DNA of 64,000 nucleotides from Jeongeupia chitinilytica (GTDB taxonomy: Bacteria > Pseudomonadota > Gammaproteobacteria > Burkholderiales > Chitinibacteraceae). Made by a program: the position numbers and the translations under genes. Position 1 is the first letter of the stretch, and every line of letters begins with the position of its first letter. Of the stretch, positions 40,258 through 48,437 are shown piece by piece. The notes below the pieces were generated by a model, which saw only the letters and a list, made by a program, of their open reading frames with translations, made no database searches and was not told where the DNA came from. Location of the stretch: positions 1-64,000 of the forward strand of contig NZ_BMYO01000011.1 in assembly GCF_014652315.1 (NCBI RefSeq), in the 5' to 3' direction.

Positions 40258-42111
40258 TTACATCGTCGCCAGACGGCATTCGACGGTCAGTTCAAGAAAA
40301 TCGATCGCCAGCCTCTGCAGTTTGACCGTCGAGCCGGCCGGCAATTCCGGCAGACCCGGCACCCGCATCACCAGCGGCAGGCCGTCGACGCGCACCAGGT
40401 TTTCCTTGATCAGCGTCGCACCCAGTTCGGTCAGGTTCTCCTGTTCAAGGTAGCGCAGGCACCAGTAGCGTTCCATCTTGTCCTGGAACTCGCCGTAGGC
40501 GGCATACGCGGTGTCGAACGCACCGATCGCACCGAACAGTTCGGCGTCGTTCTTCGCGAAGCGCGGCGTGGTGCCGCGGATCATCGCAACGATCTGGGTC
40601 TGGTTGACGAAGTCGACCGCGCGCCGCAGCGGCGAGCTCGACCATGCGTAGCACTCGACGCCGAGGCCGACGTGCGGGCCGAACTGCGTCGTCATGCGCA
40701 CGCGGCCCTGCCCCTGCACGCGGTAGATCGCGGCGATTTCGGCCTTGTGCAGGTCCATGCCCCAGTGGCGGTTGACGAAGATCATCAGTTCGGCGACGAG
40801 CTTGTCCATCGGCGAACCGCGTTTCCTGGGCAGGATGCGGACTTTCTTCGTGCCGTCGTCGAGCCTGTCGACGTAGAAGCTGTAATCGAGCCGGACCGGC
40901 GCGTTCGGGTCTTCGGCACGACCGCGGCGCGCTTCGAGCGCGTTGGCCAGTTGCCAGAGGAAGTTCAGTTCGCGCTTGTACGGGTAGTCGCCGCCATCCT
41001 GACCGGCGGTGTCCTCGTTGAAATGCGTTTCGATCTGGTCGTGCCGGAGGTTGGCGACGATGGGCACGCGCTCGACGACGGAGCGGTGGCCGACAACATC
41101 GAGCCCCGGGTTCAGTTCGACGTACATGCTCACCGCCGGACGCGCACTGCCGGTTTCCAGCGTGAACACGTTCACTGCCGAGTCGGGCAGCATGGTGATC
41201 TTGTCGCCGGGGAAGTACACCGTCGACAGCCGTTCGAACACCTGCACGTCGAGCGGGCTTCCGGGGGCGATGCCGAGCACCGGCGCGGCGATGTGGATGC
41301 CGACTTCCCAGTTGCCGTTGGCGAGCTGCCTGATGCTGAAGGCGTCGTCGATTTCGGTCGTCGTCACGTCGTCGATCGAGAACGCCTCGACATCGGCGAC
41401 CGGCAGATCGTCCGGCGCGGCAATCGCAGCGTCGGTCACGCCGTCACGGCCCTTGGGGAAGTATTCGAGTTCGAAGCCGTCGAGGAAATACTGTTCGACA
41501 TCGGCAATCGCGCCGATGCGCTCGAGCAGGCGCAGAACGCTGGTCTGCTGCGCATCGGCCGCGGCGGCGAGCGCCTTGTATTCGAGGCCGTTCTTGTCCG
41601 GACGATGGATCAGCCGCTTCAGGCCCGCACGGAACGCTTCCGGCAGGGTGCCGGCTTCGAGCTCGGCCTGCCAGGCGGCCATCTGTTCGGCTTCGCGCTT
41701 CTTGCGCTCGATGCCGGCCAGCGCCGCCTTGACGTTCTCTTCCGGCGCCGCCTTGTAGCGGCCACGGCCCTTCTTGTAGAAGTACATCGGTGCCTGGGCG
41801 ATGCGGATCAGCGCCGCCGCCTGCTGTTGCGGCGTCGGGCCGGCACCGAAGTATTCGGCGGCGATGTCCTCGAAACCGAACTCGTCGGCGCCGCAGACTT
41901 CCCACAGGAAATCGACGTCGATCTCGCCGGCCAGCGCTTCGGCCTCGGCCAGCAGCGTCGCCGGATCCGGACGCTCGAACTTGAGCAGCACATTGGCCGC
42001 CTTGATCTTGCTGCGCTTGCCGCGCACGTCCTCGATCATGAAGCTGGCGGCTTGCGCCTCCTTCACCGTGGCGACCTTGAAGCCGCCATCCTCGTCATAA
42101 AAAACGTGCAT
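40258..42111 (-). CDS. RNase II family (RNB) exoribonuclease
   Basis: A 617-residue protein with a central RNB catalytic domain. DVTTTEIDDAFSIRQLANGNWEVGIHIA carries the acidic active-site cluster (the DDA aspartates), and SSPLRRAVDFVNQTQI with RMTTQFGPHVGLG is the C-terminal part of the RNB fold. The N-terminal about 230 residues are helical and differ from the cold-shock domains of E. coli RNase II or R; they resemble other betaproteobacterial VacB-like proteins. It would degrade RNA 3' to 5'. The start MHVFYDEDGGF at 42111 is plausible. A clear S1 domain is not obvious. Confidence 0.88.
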   Translation of the reverse strand: MHVFYDEDGGFKVATVKEAQAASFMIEDVRGKRSKIKAANVLLKFERPDPATLLAEAEALAGEIDVDFLWEVCGADEFGFEDIAAEYFGAGPTPQQQAAALIRIAQAPMYFYKKGRGRYKAAPEENVKAALAGIERKKREAEQMAAWQAELEAGTLPEAFRAGLKRLIHRPDKNGLEYKALAAAADAQQTSVLRLLERIGAIADVEQYFLDGFELEYFPKGRDGVTDAAIAAPDDLPVADVEAFSIDDVTTTEIDDAFSIRQLANGNWEVGIHIAAPVLGIAPGSPLDVQVFERLSTVYFPGDKITMLPDSAVNVFTLETGSARPAVSMYVELNPGLDVVGHRSVVERVPIVANLRHDQIETHFNEDTAGQDGGDYPYKRELNFLWQLANALEARRGRAEDPNAPVRLDYSFYVDRLDDGTKKVRILPRKRGSPMDKLVAELMIFVNRHWGMDLHKAEIAAIYRVQGQGRVRMTTQFGPHVGLGVECYAWSSSPLRRAVDFVNQTQIVAMIRGTTPRFAKNDAELFGAIGAFDTAYAAYGEFQDKMERYWCLRYLEQENLTELGATLIKENLVRVDGLPLVMRVPGLPELPAGSTVKLQRLAIDFLELTVECRLATM

Positions 42112-42213
42112 ACACCGCGCAGCCCGGACAAAACCGCCGATTATACAGCAGCGGCTTTGCCGGACAGCGGCGAAAACGTCGTCAAATCAAGGCCCGGACC
42201 GGCGGTTGGCGCC

Positions 42214-43230
42214 TCAGAAACCGGCAAGCACGATCTTGCCGATCGTCTGACCGGCCTCGAGCGTCGCGTGGGCGCGCTTGAGGTTGGCCGCGTTGATCGC
42301 GCCGTAGTGCGCACCGACGGTGGTGCGGATCGCGCCCGCATCGACCAGGCGCGCCACTTCGGTCAGCAGTTCATGCTGCTTCACCATGTCGGCGGTCCGG
42401 TACATCGCCCGGGTGAACATGAATTCCCAGACGAAGGTCGCGCTCTTGGACTTCAGCAGGTTCAGGTCCAGCAGCGTGCTGTTTTCAACGATGCTGACGA
42501 TCCTGCCTTGCGGCGCGATCACCTGCGCCATCGTGGCGAAGTGCTGGTCGGTGTCGTTGAAGCACAGCACGTAATCGACGGTCTCGTGGCCCAGCGCCTT
42601 GAGTTGCGCGGCAATGTCCTCGCGGTGATCGACGGTTGCGTCGGCGCCGAGCTGCGTGACCCAGTCGCGCGATTCGGGCCGCGACGCGGTGGCGATCACC
42701 GTCAGCCCGGCAACGACCCTGGCGAGCTGGATCGCGATCGAGCCGACGCCGCCCGCGCCGCCGATGACCAGCGCGGTCTTGCCGCGATCGGCGCCGGTTG
42801 CACTGACGCCGAGCCGGTCGAACAGTGCTTCCCACGCGGTGATCGCCGTCAGCGGCAGCGCCGCTGCGTCGGCGGCATTCAGGCTGGCCGGACGCAGCGC
42901 GGCGATGCGTTCGTCGACGAGCTGGTACTCGGCGTTGCAGCCCGGGCGGGTGATGTCGCCGGCGTAGTAGACCGGGTCGCCGACCTTGAACAGCGTCACG
43001 TCCGGGCCGACGGCCTCGACCACCCCGGCGGCGTCCCAGCCGAGCACGCGGGGGCTGGTCTCGACCTTGTCTTTCGGTGCGCGCACCTTGGTATCGACCG
43101 GATTGACGGCAATCGCCTCGATTTTCACCAGCACGTCGCTGCCGGCGGCCACGGGTTTGGGCAATTCGACATCGAGCAGTGCATCGGCATCGGTGATCGG
43201 CAGGTAACGGTTCAGGGCGACGGCTTTCAT
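42214..43230 (-). CDS. zinc-free MDR family quinone/alcohol oxidoreductase
   Basis: A 338-residue medium-chain dehydrogenase of the zinc-binding alcohol dehydrogenase superfamily, but without the structural or catalytic zinc cysteines. It opens MKAVALNRYLPITD and has VNPVDTKVR, the NADPH-binding GGAGGVGSIAIQLAR, and DYVLCFNDTDQHF, as in the TIGR02817-type subgroup. It likely reduces quinones or enones with NADPH. Its ATG overlaps the stop of the OYE-type gene (ATGA). It is the last of three coupled redox genes divergent from a LysR regulator. Confidence 0.87.
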   Translation of the reverse strand: MKAVALNRYLPITDADALLDVELPKPVAAGSDVLVKIEAIAVNPVDTKVRAPKDKVETSPRVLGWDAAGVVEAVGPDVTLFKVGDPVYYAGDITRPGCNAEYQLVDERIAALRPASLNAADAAALPLTAITAWEALFDRLGVSATGADRGKTALVIGGAGGVGSIAIQLARVVAGLTVIATASRPESRDWVTQLGADATVDHREDIAAQLKALGHETVDYVLCFNDTDQHFATMAQVIAPQGRIVSIVENSTLLDLNLLKSKSATFVWEFMFTRAMYRTADMVKQHELLTEVARLVDAGAIRTTVGAHYGAINAANLKRAHATLEAGQTIGKIVLAGF

Positions 43231-44336
43231 GCGGGTTCTCCTGGTGCGGCAAAGGTCGGGTAATCGGTGTAGCCGGCGGCATCGCCGCCGAACAGCGTGG
43301 CCGGATCGAGCGCGGCCAGCGGCAGACGGTGTTGCAAGCGGGCCGGCAGATCCGGATTGGCGACGAAGGGCCGGCCGAAGGCGACCAGATCGGCCCAGCC
43401 GGCAGCGAGCACCGCTTCGGCGCGTGCTGCGTCGTAGCGGCCGGCGACGATGATCGTGTCCTTGAAGCGCGATCGCAGCGCCACGCGGAAATCGTCCGGA
43501 ATCTGCGGTGCGTCGTCCCAGTCGGCCTCGGACAGGTGCAGGTAGCCGACCTTGCCGGCCAGCCACTCGCTGGCCAGCAGAATGGTGCCGATGATCTCCG
43601 GGTCGGCCATGTCCTTGAACGTGACGAACGGCGCCAGCCGGATGCCGGTACGCCCGGCGCCGATCTCGTCGGCAACCGCACTGACCACTTCCTGCAGGAA
43701 GCGCAGCCGTTTTGCCGGGCTGCCGCCGTAATCGTCGTCGCGGTGGTTGGATACGCTGCGCAGGAACTGGTCGACCAGATAGCCGTTGGCGCCGTGGATC
43801 TCGACGCCGTCGAAACCGGCGGTCATTGCGTTGCGCGCGGCAACGCGGAAGTCCTCGACGATCCCGGCGATTTCCTCGACCGTCAGCGCACGCGGCATCG
43901 GGCAATCGAGCATGCGCCCGATCCCGTCGTCCCCGACGACCCAGACCTGCGTGCCCTGCGGCCGGATTGCCGATGGCGCAACCGGCTGTCCGCCGTCGTG
44001 GAACACCGGGTGCGACACGCGGCCGACATGCCACAACTGCAGATAGATGCGCCCGCCGGCGGCGTGTACCGCGTCGGTCACCTTGCGCCAGCCGTTGACC
44101 TGTTCGGCGCTGTAGGCCCCGGGTGTGAACGAGTAGCCCTGGCTGGCCGCGCTGATCTGCGTCGCTTCGGTGACGATCAGCCCGGCACCGGCGCGCTGCG
44201 CGTAGTACTCGGCCATCAGGGCGTTGGGAATGTCGCCGGGCTGGGTGGTCCGCGCCCGCGTCATCGGCGCCATGACGATGCGGTTCTTCAGCGTGTCGCC
44301 ACCGAGCGTGTACGGGGTAAACAGGGTGCGGCTCAT
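43227..44336 (-). CDS. nemA: Old Yellow Enzyme-type alkene reductase
   Basis: A 369-residue FMN TIM-barrel enzyme that reduces activated C=C bonds and nitro or nitrate ester groups with NAD(P)H. Typical segments are LKNRIVMAPMTRARTTQPG, the catalytic EIHGANGYLVDQFLRS (His/Asn pair binding the substrate carbonyl), and WADLVAFGRPFVANPDLP. Length and motifs match NemA/XenA-like proteins. Its ATG overlaps the SDR stop and its own stop overlaps the MDR start, so the three are translated together. Electrophile detoxification is likely (inference). Confidence 0.93.
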   Translation of the reverse strand: MSRTLFTPYTLGGDTLKNRIVMAPMTRARTTQPGDIPNALMAEYYAQRAGAGLIVTEATQISAASQGYSFTPGAYSAEQVNGWRKVTDAVHAAGGRIYLQLWHVGRVSHPVFHDGGQPVAPSAIRPQGTQVWVVGDDGIGRMLDCPMPRALTVEEIAGIVEDFRVAARNAMTAGFDGVEIHGANGYLVDQFLRSVSNHRDDDYGGSPAKRLRFLQEVVSAVADEIGAGRTGIRLAPFVTFKDMADPEIIGTILLASEWLAGKVGYLHLSEADWDDAPQIPDDFRVALRSRFKDTIIVAGRYDAARAEAVLAAGWADLVAFGRPFVANPDLPARLQHRLPLAALDPATLFGGDAAGYTDYPTFAAPGEPA

Positions 44337-45022
44337 AGCAGGGCCCCTGCTTCGAGGTCGAGGACAGAACCGGTCATCGCGGCCTGCGTCATGGCCAGCA
44401 GGTAAAGCTGCGCCAGATCGGCCGGTTCGACCACCCGCCCCAACGGCAGGCTGGCGCCGATGCCGGCGAGCCTGTCGTCGCGCGCGGCACCGCTGCCCCA
44501 GCTCCCCGTTGCGGTGACACCGGGCGACACCACGTTGACGCGGCGCGGCGCCAGCTCCCTGGCGAGGTTGCGGCCCAGCGCCTCGGTCGCGGCATTCAGC
44601 GTCGCCTTGGTCACGCCGCCGACCGACGGCTTGCGCGACAGCACGCCCGAGGTCAGCACGATCGATGCATCGGCGGCCAGTTTCGGCAACAGCGCCTGGA
44701 TCAGCGCGATCGTGCCGAAGAACTTGACCTCGAAACCGAGCCGCCATTCGGCCAGGTCGGCATCGGCAAAGCGCGGCGACGACACGCGGGCACCGGCGCT
44801 GAACACGACGTGATCGAGCACCGGCAGCGCGGCGACGGCGCTGCCGAAGTGGGCCGGTGCGGCCAGATCGATCGCCAGCGGCGTGGCGCCGGCCGGCACG
44901 TCGGCGCTGCGGCCGGCTGCGTAGACCCGCGCACCGGCGGCCAGCGCTGCGTCGACGACCGCACGGCCGATGCCCTGGGTGCCGCCGACAACGAGGACCG
45001 TTTTTCCATTCAGTGTTGCCAC
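44333..45022 (-). CDS. atypical short-chain dehydrogenase without the catalytic Tyr
   Basis: A 229-residue SDR-fold protein. The NAD(P) motif VVGGTQGIGRAV is intact, as is the LTSGVLS serine. In the active site, however, the YxxxK motif reads G-G-V-T-K, so the catalytic tyrosine is missing while the lysine remains (GVTKATLNAATEALGRNLA). Small SDRs lacking Tyr exist as a recognised subgroup, so this is unlikely to be a sequencing error. It may still bind cofactor. It is the first gene of the coupled SDR-OYE-MDR operon. Confidence 0.85.
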   Translation of the reverse strand: MATLNGKTVLVVGGTQGIGRAVVDAALAAGARVYAAGRSADVPAGATPLAIDLAAPAHFGSAVAALPVLDHVVFSAGARVSSPRFADADLAEWRLGFEVKFFGTIALIQALLPKLAADASIVLTSGVLSRKPSVGGVTKATLNAATEALGRNLARELAPRRVNVVSPGVTATGSWGSGAARDDRLAGIGASLPLGRVVEPADLAQLYLLAMTQAAMTGSVLDLEAGALL

Positions 45023-45096
45023 GCGTTTTGCTCCAGCGGATGAGGTGAAGCGATGATGCGCCCCTCACACCCAATGAAAAACAGCGTAATGTTCAA

Positions 45097-45116
45097 AACA
45101 TATTCAAAAATATGTT
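45097..45116. promoter_or_regulatory. palindrome between the redox operon and its LysR gene
   Basis: A perfect 8-bp inverted repeat, AACATATT-CAAA-AATATGTT, lies in the 108-base divergent intergenic region, 15 bases before the LysR start codon. It contains T-N11-A spacing and is the best candidate operator for the LysR-type regulator and for control of the SDR operon. Confidence 0.65.
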
Positions 45117-45130
45117 GATAAAGGCAAGGC

Positions 45131-46033
45131 ATGGCGACCGAACCACCAGGCTGGGACTGGTTCCTGCGCATCGTCGAACGCGGCTCGCTCTCGGGTGCGG
45201 CGCGCGACCTGAACCAGACGCCGGCCGCGCTGTCGGTGGCGCTGAAACGGCTGGAAGTCCAGCTCGGCGTGCGGCTGTTCCTGCGCAGCACGCGGCAGTT
45301 GTCGCTGACTGCCGAGGGCGAGATCTGGTACCGCAGCGCGCTGGCGGCACAGCAGGCACTCGACGCCGGCCGTGATGCGCTGGCCGCGCACCGGGGCGAG
45401 CTGGTCGGGCCGTTGCGGATTTCGGCCCCGTCGGATTTCGGCCGCCAGTTCGTCGTCGACTGGCTCGACGCCTTCTGCGGCCAGCATCCGGGCATCGTGC
45501 CGTGGCTGACGCTGTCCGACCGGGTCGACGATCTGGTCGCCGACTCGATCGACCTCGCCTTCCGCGCCGGCGAGCAGGACGGCAGCGTGATCGCCACAGC
45601 GCTGGCGCCGGACAACCGCCGGGTGCTGGTCGCCAGCCCGGCCTACTGGGACCGCCACGGCCGGCCCGACTCGCCCGCCGGGCTGAGCGGCCACGCCTGC
45701 CTCGCGTTCAGCATCCGCGACAGTGCCCACGTCAGCTGGCGCTTTCACCGCGACGGCGAGACCGAGTCGGTACAGGTGGCACCGGTGCGCCATGCCAACG
45801 ACGGCGCCATCGTCAGCGAATGGGCGCGGCGCGGCTGGGGTGTCGCCTACAAGTCGCGGCTCGACGTCGCCAACGACCTCGCCGCGGGACGACTGGCCCA
45901 GGCGCTTGCCGACTGGCAGGGCGAGCCGACGCCGATGTACATCGTCCGCCCCGGCGCCCGTCAGCTGCTGCCGCGGGTGCGCGCGTTCCGCGACTTCTGC
46001 CTGGGCCAGCTCGACCGGCCGATTCCAACCTGA
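45131..46033 (+). CDS. LysR-type transcriptional regulator
   Basis: A 300-residue regulator. Residues about 1-65 form the winged helix-turn-helix (GSLSGAARDLNQTPAALSVALKRLEVQLGVRLFLR), and the rest is the periplasmic-binding-like effector domain typical of LTTRs. It is divergently transcribed from the SDR-OYE-MDR operon, across a palindrome, and so probably controls it, perhaps in response to an electrophile. ATG 45131 has AAGGC upstream. Sequence details place it in the DsdC/CrgA-like subgroup whose ligand is not predictable. Confidence 0.93.
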   Translation: MATEPPGWDWFLRIVERGSLSGAARDLNQTPAALSVALKRLEVQLGVRLFLRSTRQLSLTAEGEIWYRSALAAQQALDAGRDALAAHRGELVGPLRISAPSDFGRQFVVDWLDAFCGQHPGIVPWLTLSDRVDDLVADSIDLAFRAGEQDGSVIATALAPDNRRVLVASPAYWDRHGRPDSPAGLSGHACLAFSIRDSAHVSWRFHRDGETESVQVAPVRHANDGAIVSEWARRGWGVAYKSRLDVANDLAAGRLAQALADWQGEPTPMYIVRPGARQLLPRVRAFRDFCLGQLDRPIPT

Positions 46034-46051
46034 ACCGGCGGCACGGCAATG

Positions 46052-46075
46052 AAAAAACCCGCCGGATGGCGGGTT
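46052..46075 (-). terminator. Rho-independent terminator of the YgiW-like gene
   Basis: On the minus strand, AACCCGCC-ATCC-GGCGGGTT followed by six T, just downstream of the stop at 46081. It lies between convergent genes. Confidence 0.85.
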
Positions 46076-46080
46076 GGGTT

Positions 46081-46428
46081 TTACTTGATGATCTCGACCA
46101 GCTTGACGTCGATGTCCTCGAAGCCGGTGAGCCTGCTGCGGTCGACCTTGCCCGACAGGCGCACCTTCATCTGCGGGGTGATGTCCTGCGTCGGCCATTT
46201 GTCGTGGTCGATTTCGACCTTGATCGAACCGGTGTTGTCGCGGAACTCGTAGTGGTCACCCTGGATCTGCTTGACGATGTAGCCTTCAAGCACCACCGGC
46301 AGATCGTCGGCGGCCTTGGCCGCTTCGGCCGCCGTGGTCATCAGCGGTGCGCTGTTCGGGCCGACGAAGGCGGCGGCGGCCAAACCGGTACTCAGTGCCA
46401 GCACGCTGGCAAGAATGATCTTTTTCAT
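46081..46428 (-). CDS. YgiW/YdeI-type periplasmic OB-fold protein
   Basis: A 115-residue secreted protein with signal peptide MKKIILASVLALSTGLAAAA. The mature part is a bacterial OB-fold (BOF) domain: VVLEGYIVKQIQGDHYEFRDNTGSIKVEIDHDKW...RLSGKVDR. Members are induced by peroxide, metals or membrane stress and help tolerate them; a ligand is not known. AAGGAG lies before ATG 46428. It stands alone, ending in a terminator opposite the LysR gene. Confidence 0.9.
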   Translation of the reverse strand: MKKIILASVLALSTGLAAAAFVGPNSAPLMTTAAEAAKAADDLPVVLEGYIVKQIQGDHYEFRDNTGSIKVEIDHDKWPTQDITPQMKVRLSGKVDRSRLTGFEDIDVKLVEIIK

Positions 46429-46509
46429 GGTTTCTCCTTGTTGTTCGAACCGGATCAACCGGATTCGAGTGCAAACAGTCCACTGCGGTTCCTGCCACTA
46501 TTCACGCCG

Positions 46510-47859
46510 CTACGACGCCTGACGCAGCGTCACCAGCTCCTCGGCCGCGCTCGGGTGCAGCGCCATCGTCATGTCGAACTGCGCCTTGGTCGCACCGGCC
46601 GTCAGCGCCACCCCGGCCAGCTGGATCATTTCGGCCGCCGCATCGCCCAGCACGTGGACGCCGACGACACGGTCGGTCGCCCCGTCGACCAGCAGCTTCA
46701 TCAGCATCCGGTCCTCGCCGTCGGCAAACGCCGAACGCATCGTCCTGAAACCGGTGCGGAACACCTTGAGCTGCGGATAGCGTTCGCGCGCGGCCGCTTC
46801 GGGCAGGCCGACCGTGCCGAGTTCGGGCGTCGAGAACACCGCGGTCGGGATCAGCTCGTAATCGATGGGCTGCGGCACCCCGCCGAACTCGCGGTCGGCG
46901 AAGGCATGGCCTTCGCGGATCGCCACCGGCGTCAGGTTGACGCGGTCGGTGACATCGCCGACGGCGAACACCGACGGCACGCTGGTCCGCGAAGCGGCAT
47001 CGACCAGAATCGCGCCCGACTTGGCCAGCGCCACGCCGGCGTTGTCGAGACCGAGTCCGCCGGTGTAAGGCCGCCGGCCGGTGCACAGCATCACGGCATC
47101 GGCATGAACGACGCTGCCGTCCGACAGCGTGACCGCCAGCCCGCCCGCGTCGCGGACGATGCGGCTGACCGTCGCCCCGAGTCGCAGCCCCATGCCCTTG
47201 CGGCCGTAGCTGCTCGCCAGTTCGTCGGCAAGCTCGGTGTCGAAGCCGCGCAGCAGGCGCTCGCCGCGATGCACCAGCGTCGTCTCGCTGCCGAGGCCGG
47301 CGAAGATGCCGGCGAATTCGACCGCGATGTAGCCGCCGCCGACGATGACGATGCGGCGCGGCAGCTCGGCCAGGTGGAAGGCTTCGTCCGAGGTGATCGC
47401 CAGCTCCTGCCCTTCGAACGCCGGGCCGCGGTAGGGCCGGCCGCCGGTGGCGATCAGGATCTTGCCGGCATGGACGCGTGACCCGTCGGCCAGACGCACG
47501 GTATGCGCGTCGTCGAGGACCGCCCGCTGCGCGTGGATGGTGACGCCGGCCTTGTCGAGGTTGCGCCGGTACACCGATTCGAGCCGCGCGATTTCACGGT
47601 CCTTGTTGGCGATCAGCGTCGCCCAGTCGAACGACGTCTCGCCGACCCGCCAGCCGAACGCGGCCGCTTCGTCAAAGTCGCCCTGATAGCGGCTGGCGTA
47701 AACGAGCAGCTTTTTCGGCACGCAGCCGCGGTTGACGCAGGTGCCGCCGAAGTTCGCTTCCTCGGCAATCGCCACCTTTGCACCGTGACCGGCCGCGATC
47801 CGCGCGGCGCGCACGCCGCCCGATCCGGCACCGATGACGAACAGATCCACCTTTTCCAT
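46510..47859 (-). CDS. gor: glutathione-disulfide reductase
   Basis: Gor reduces oxidised glutathione with NADPH via FAD. The 449-residue protein has the FAD-binding GAGSGGVRAAR, the redox disulfide GGTCVNRGCVPKK (Cys41-Cys46), the NADPH fold VIVGGGYIAVEFAGI with HRGERLLRGFD, and the C-terminal active-site His in MTMALHPSAAEE. The C-terminus ends without the extension typical of thioredoxin reductase-type relatives. The NADPH-binding Arg residues are present (VHRGERLLRG). It is a single gene; the redox operon nearby has no shared promoter. Confidence 0.94.
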   Translation of the reverse strand: MEKVDLFVIGAGSGGVRAARIAAGHGAKVAIAEEANFGGTCVNRGCVPKKLLVYASRYQGDFDEAAAFGWRVGETSFDWATLIANKDREIARLESVYRRNLDKAGVTIHAQRAVLDDAHTVRLADGSRVHAGKILIATGGRPYRGPAFEGQELAITSDEAFHLAELPRRIVIVGGGYIAVEFAGIFAGLGSETTLVHRGERLLRGFDTELADELASSYGRKGMGLRLGATVSRIVRDAGGLAVTLSDGSVVHADAVMLCTGRRPYTGGLGLDNAGVALAKSGAILVDAASRTSVPSVFAVGDVTDRVNLTPVAIREGHAFADREFGGVPQPIDYELIPTAVFSTPELGTVGLPEAAARERYPQLKVFRTGFRTMRSAFADGEDRMLMKLLVDGATDRVVGVHVLGDAAAEMIQLAGVALTAGATKAQFDMTMALHPSAAEELVTLRQAS

Positions 47860-47929
47860 GCAGCCTCCCCTTTGCGTCCGATCCTCCTACCCTGGCTTGA
47901 CCGCACGGGCGTCGCCGAAGTTCGGACCG

Positions 47930-48352
47930 TCAACGCGACTTGAAGCCGATGCGCTGGTGCGAACCATCGCAAAACGGCTTGTTTGCCGACGCCCCGCAAC
48001 GGCACAGCGCGGTCGTCGGCCCCGGACACGACTCTACCGCGCCATCGGCCAGCGCGACCATCACCGGGCCGCGCACCAGCAAGGGACCGTCGGTCTGCGG
48101 CTCGATCTGCAGCACGCCTTCGGCCGTCCCCCGCTGGCGCTCGTCGACGAGACTCAACGCGCCCGACGGACATTCGCGCACCTGGCGCACGATGTCGGCA
48201 CTCGCCGCCGCATTGATCCTGATCCACGGCCGGCCGGCCGGATCGAACACCGCCGGCAGGCCGCTGAAACAGCGCCGGGAATGGATGCACTTTTCCGCCT
48301 GCCACAGCACGGTGACTTCGCCGTTGCTGTAGCGTTTTCCTTGCTCGCTCAT
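47930..48352 (-). CDS. double iron-sulfur motif protein (YjdI-type + CDGSH)
   Basis: A 140-residue protein with two Fe-S binding parts. The N-terminal half has the mono-cluster YjdI-type pattern EKCIHSRRCFSGLP...RECPSGAL. The C-terminal half has a CDGSH motif, LCRCGASANKPFCDGSHQRIGF, which binds a [2Fe-2S] cluster with three Cys and one His. ATG 48352 is supported by GAGGAG; a start at 48385 is less likely. Such small proteins may take part in Fe-S or electron transfer and redox stress, but their role is not established. Confidence 0.88.
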   Translation of the reverse strand: MSEQGKRYSNGEVTVLWQAEKCIHSRRCFSGLPAVFDPAGRPWIRINAAASADIVRQVRECPSGALSLVDERQRGTAEGVLQIEPQTDGPLLVRGPVMVALADGAVESCPGPTTALCRCGASANKPFCDGSHQRIGFKSR

Positions 48353-48411
48353 CGCCGCGCTCCTCTTCGGGTGGCTGTACTCCAAATCTAGGCGACGGCG
48401 GTGCTGCCAAG

Positions 48412-48434
48412 CAAAACGGCCCTTGCGGGCCGTT
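48412..48434 (-). terminator. Rho-independent terminator of hemA-prfA
   Basis: On the minus strand, AACGGCCC-GCAA-GGGCCGTT followed by TTGC. It lies directly after the prfA stop. Confidence 0.8.
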
Positions 48435-48437
48435 GCG

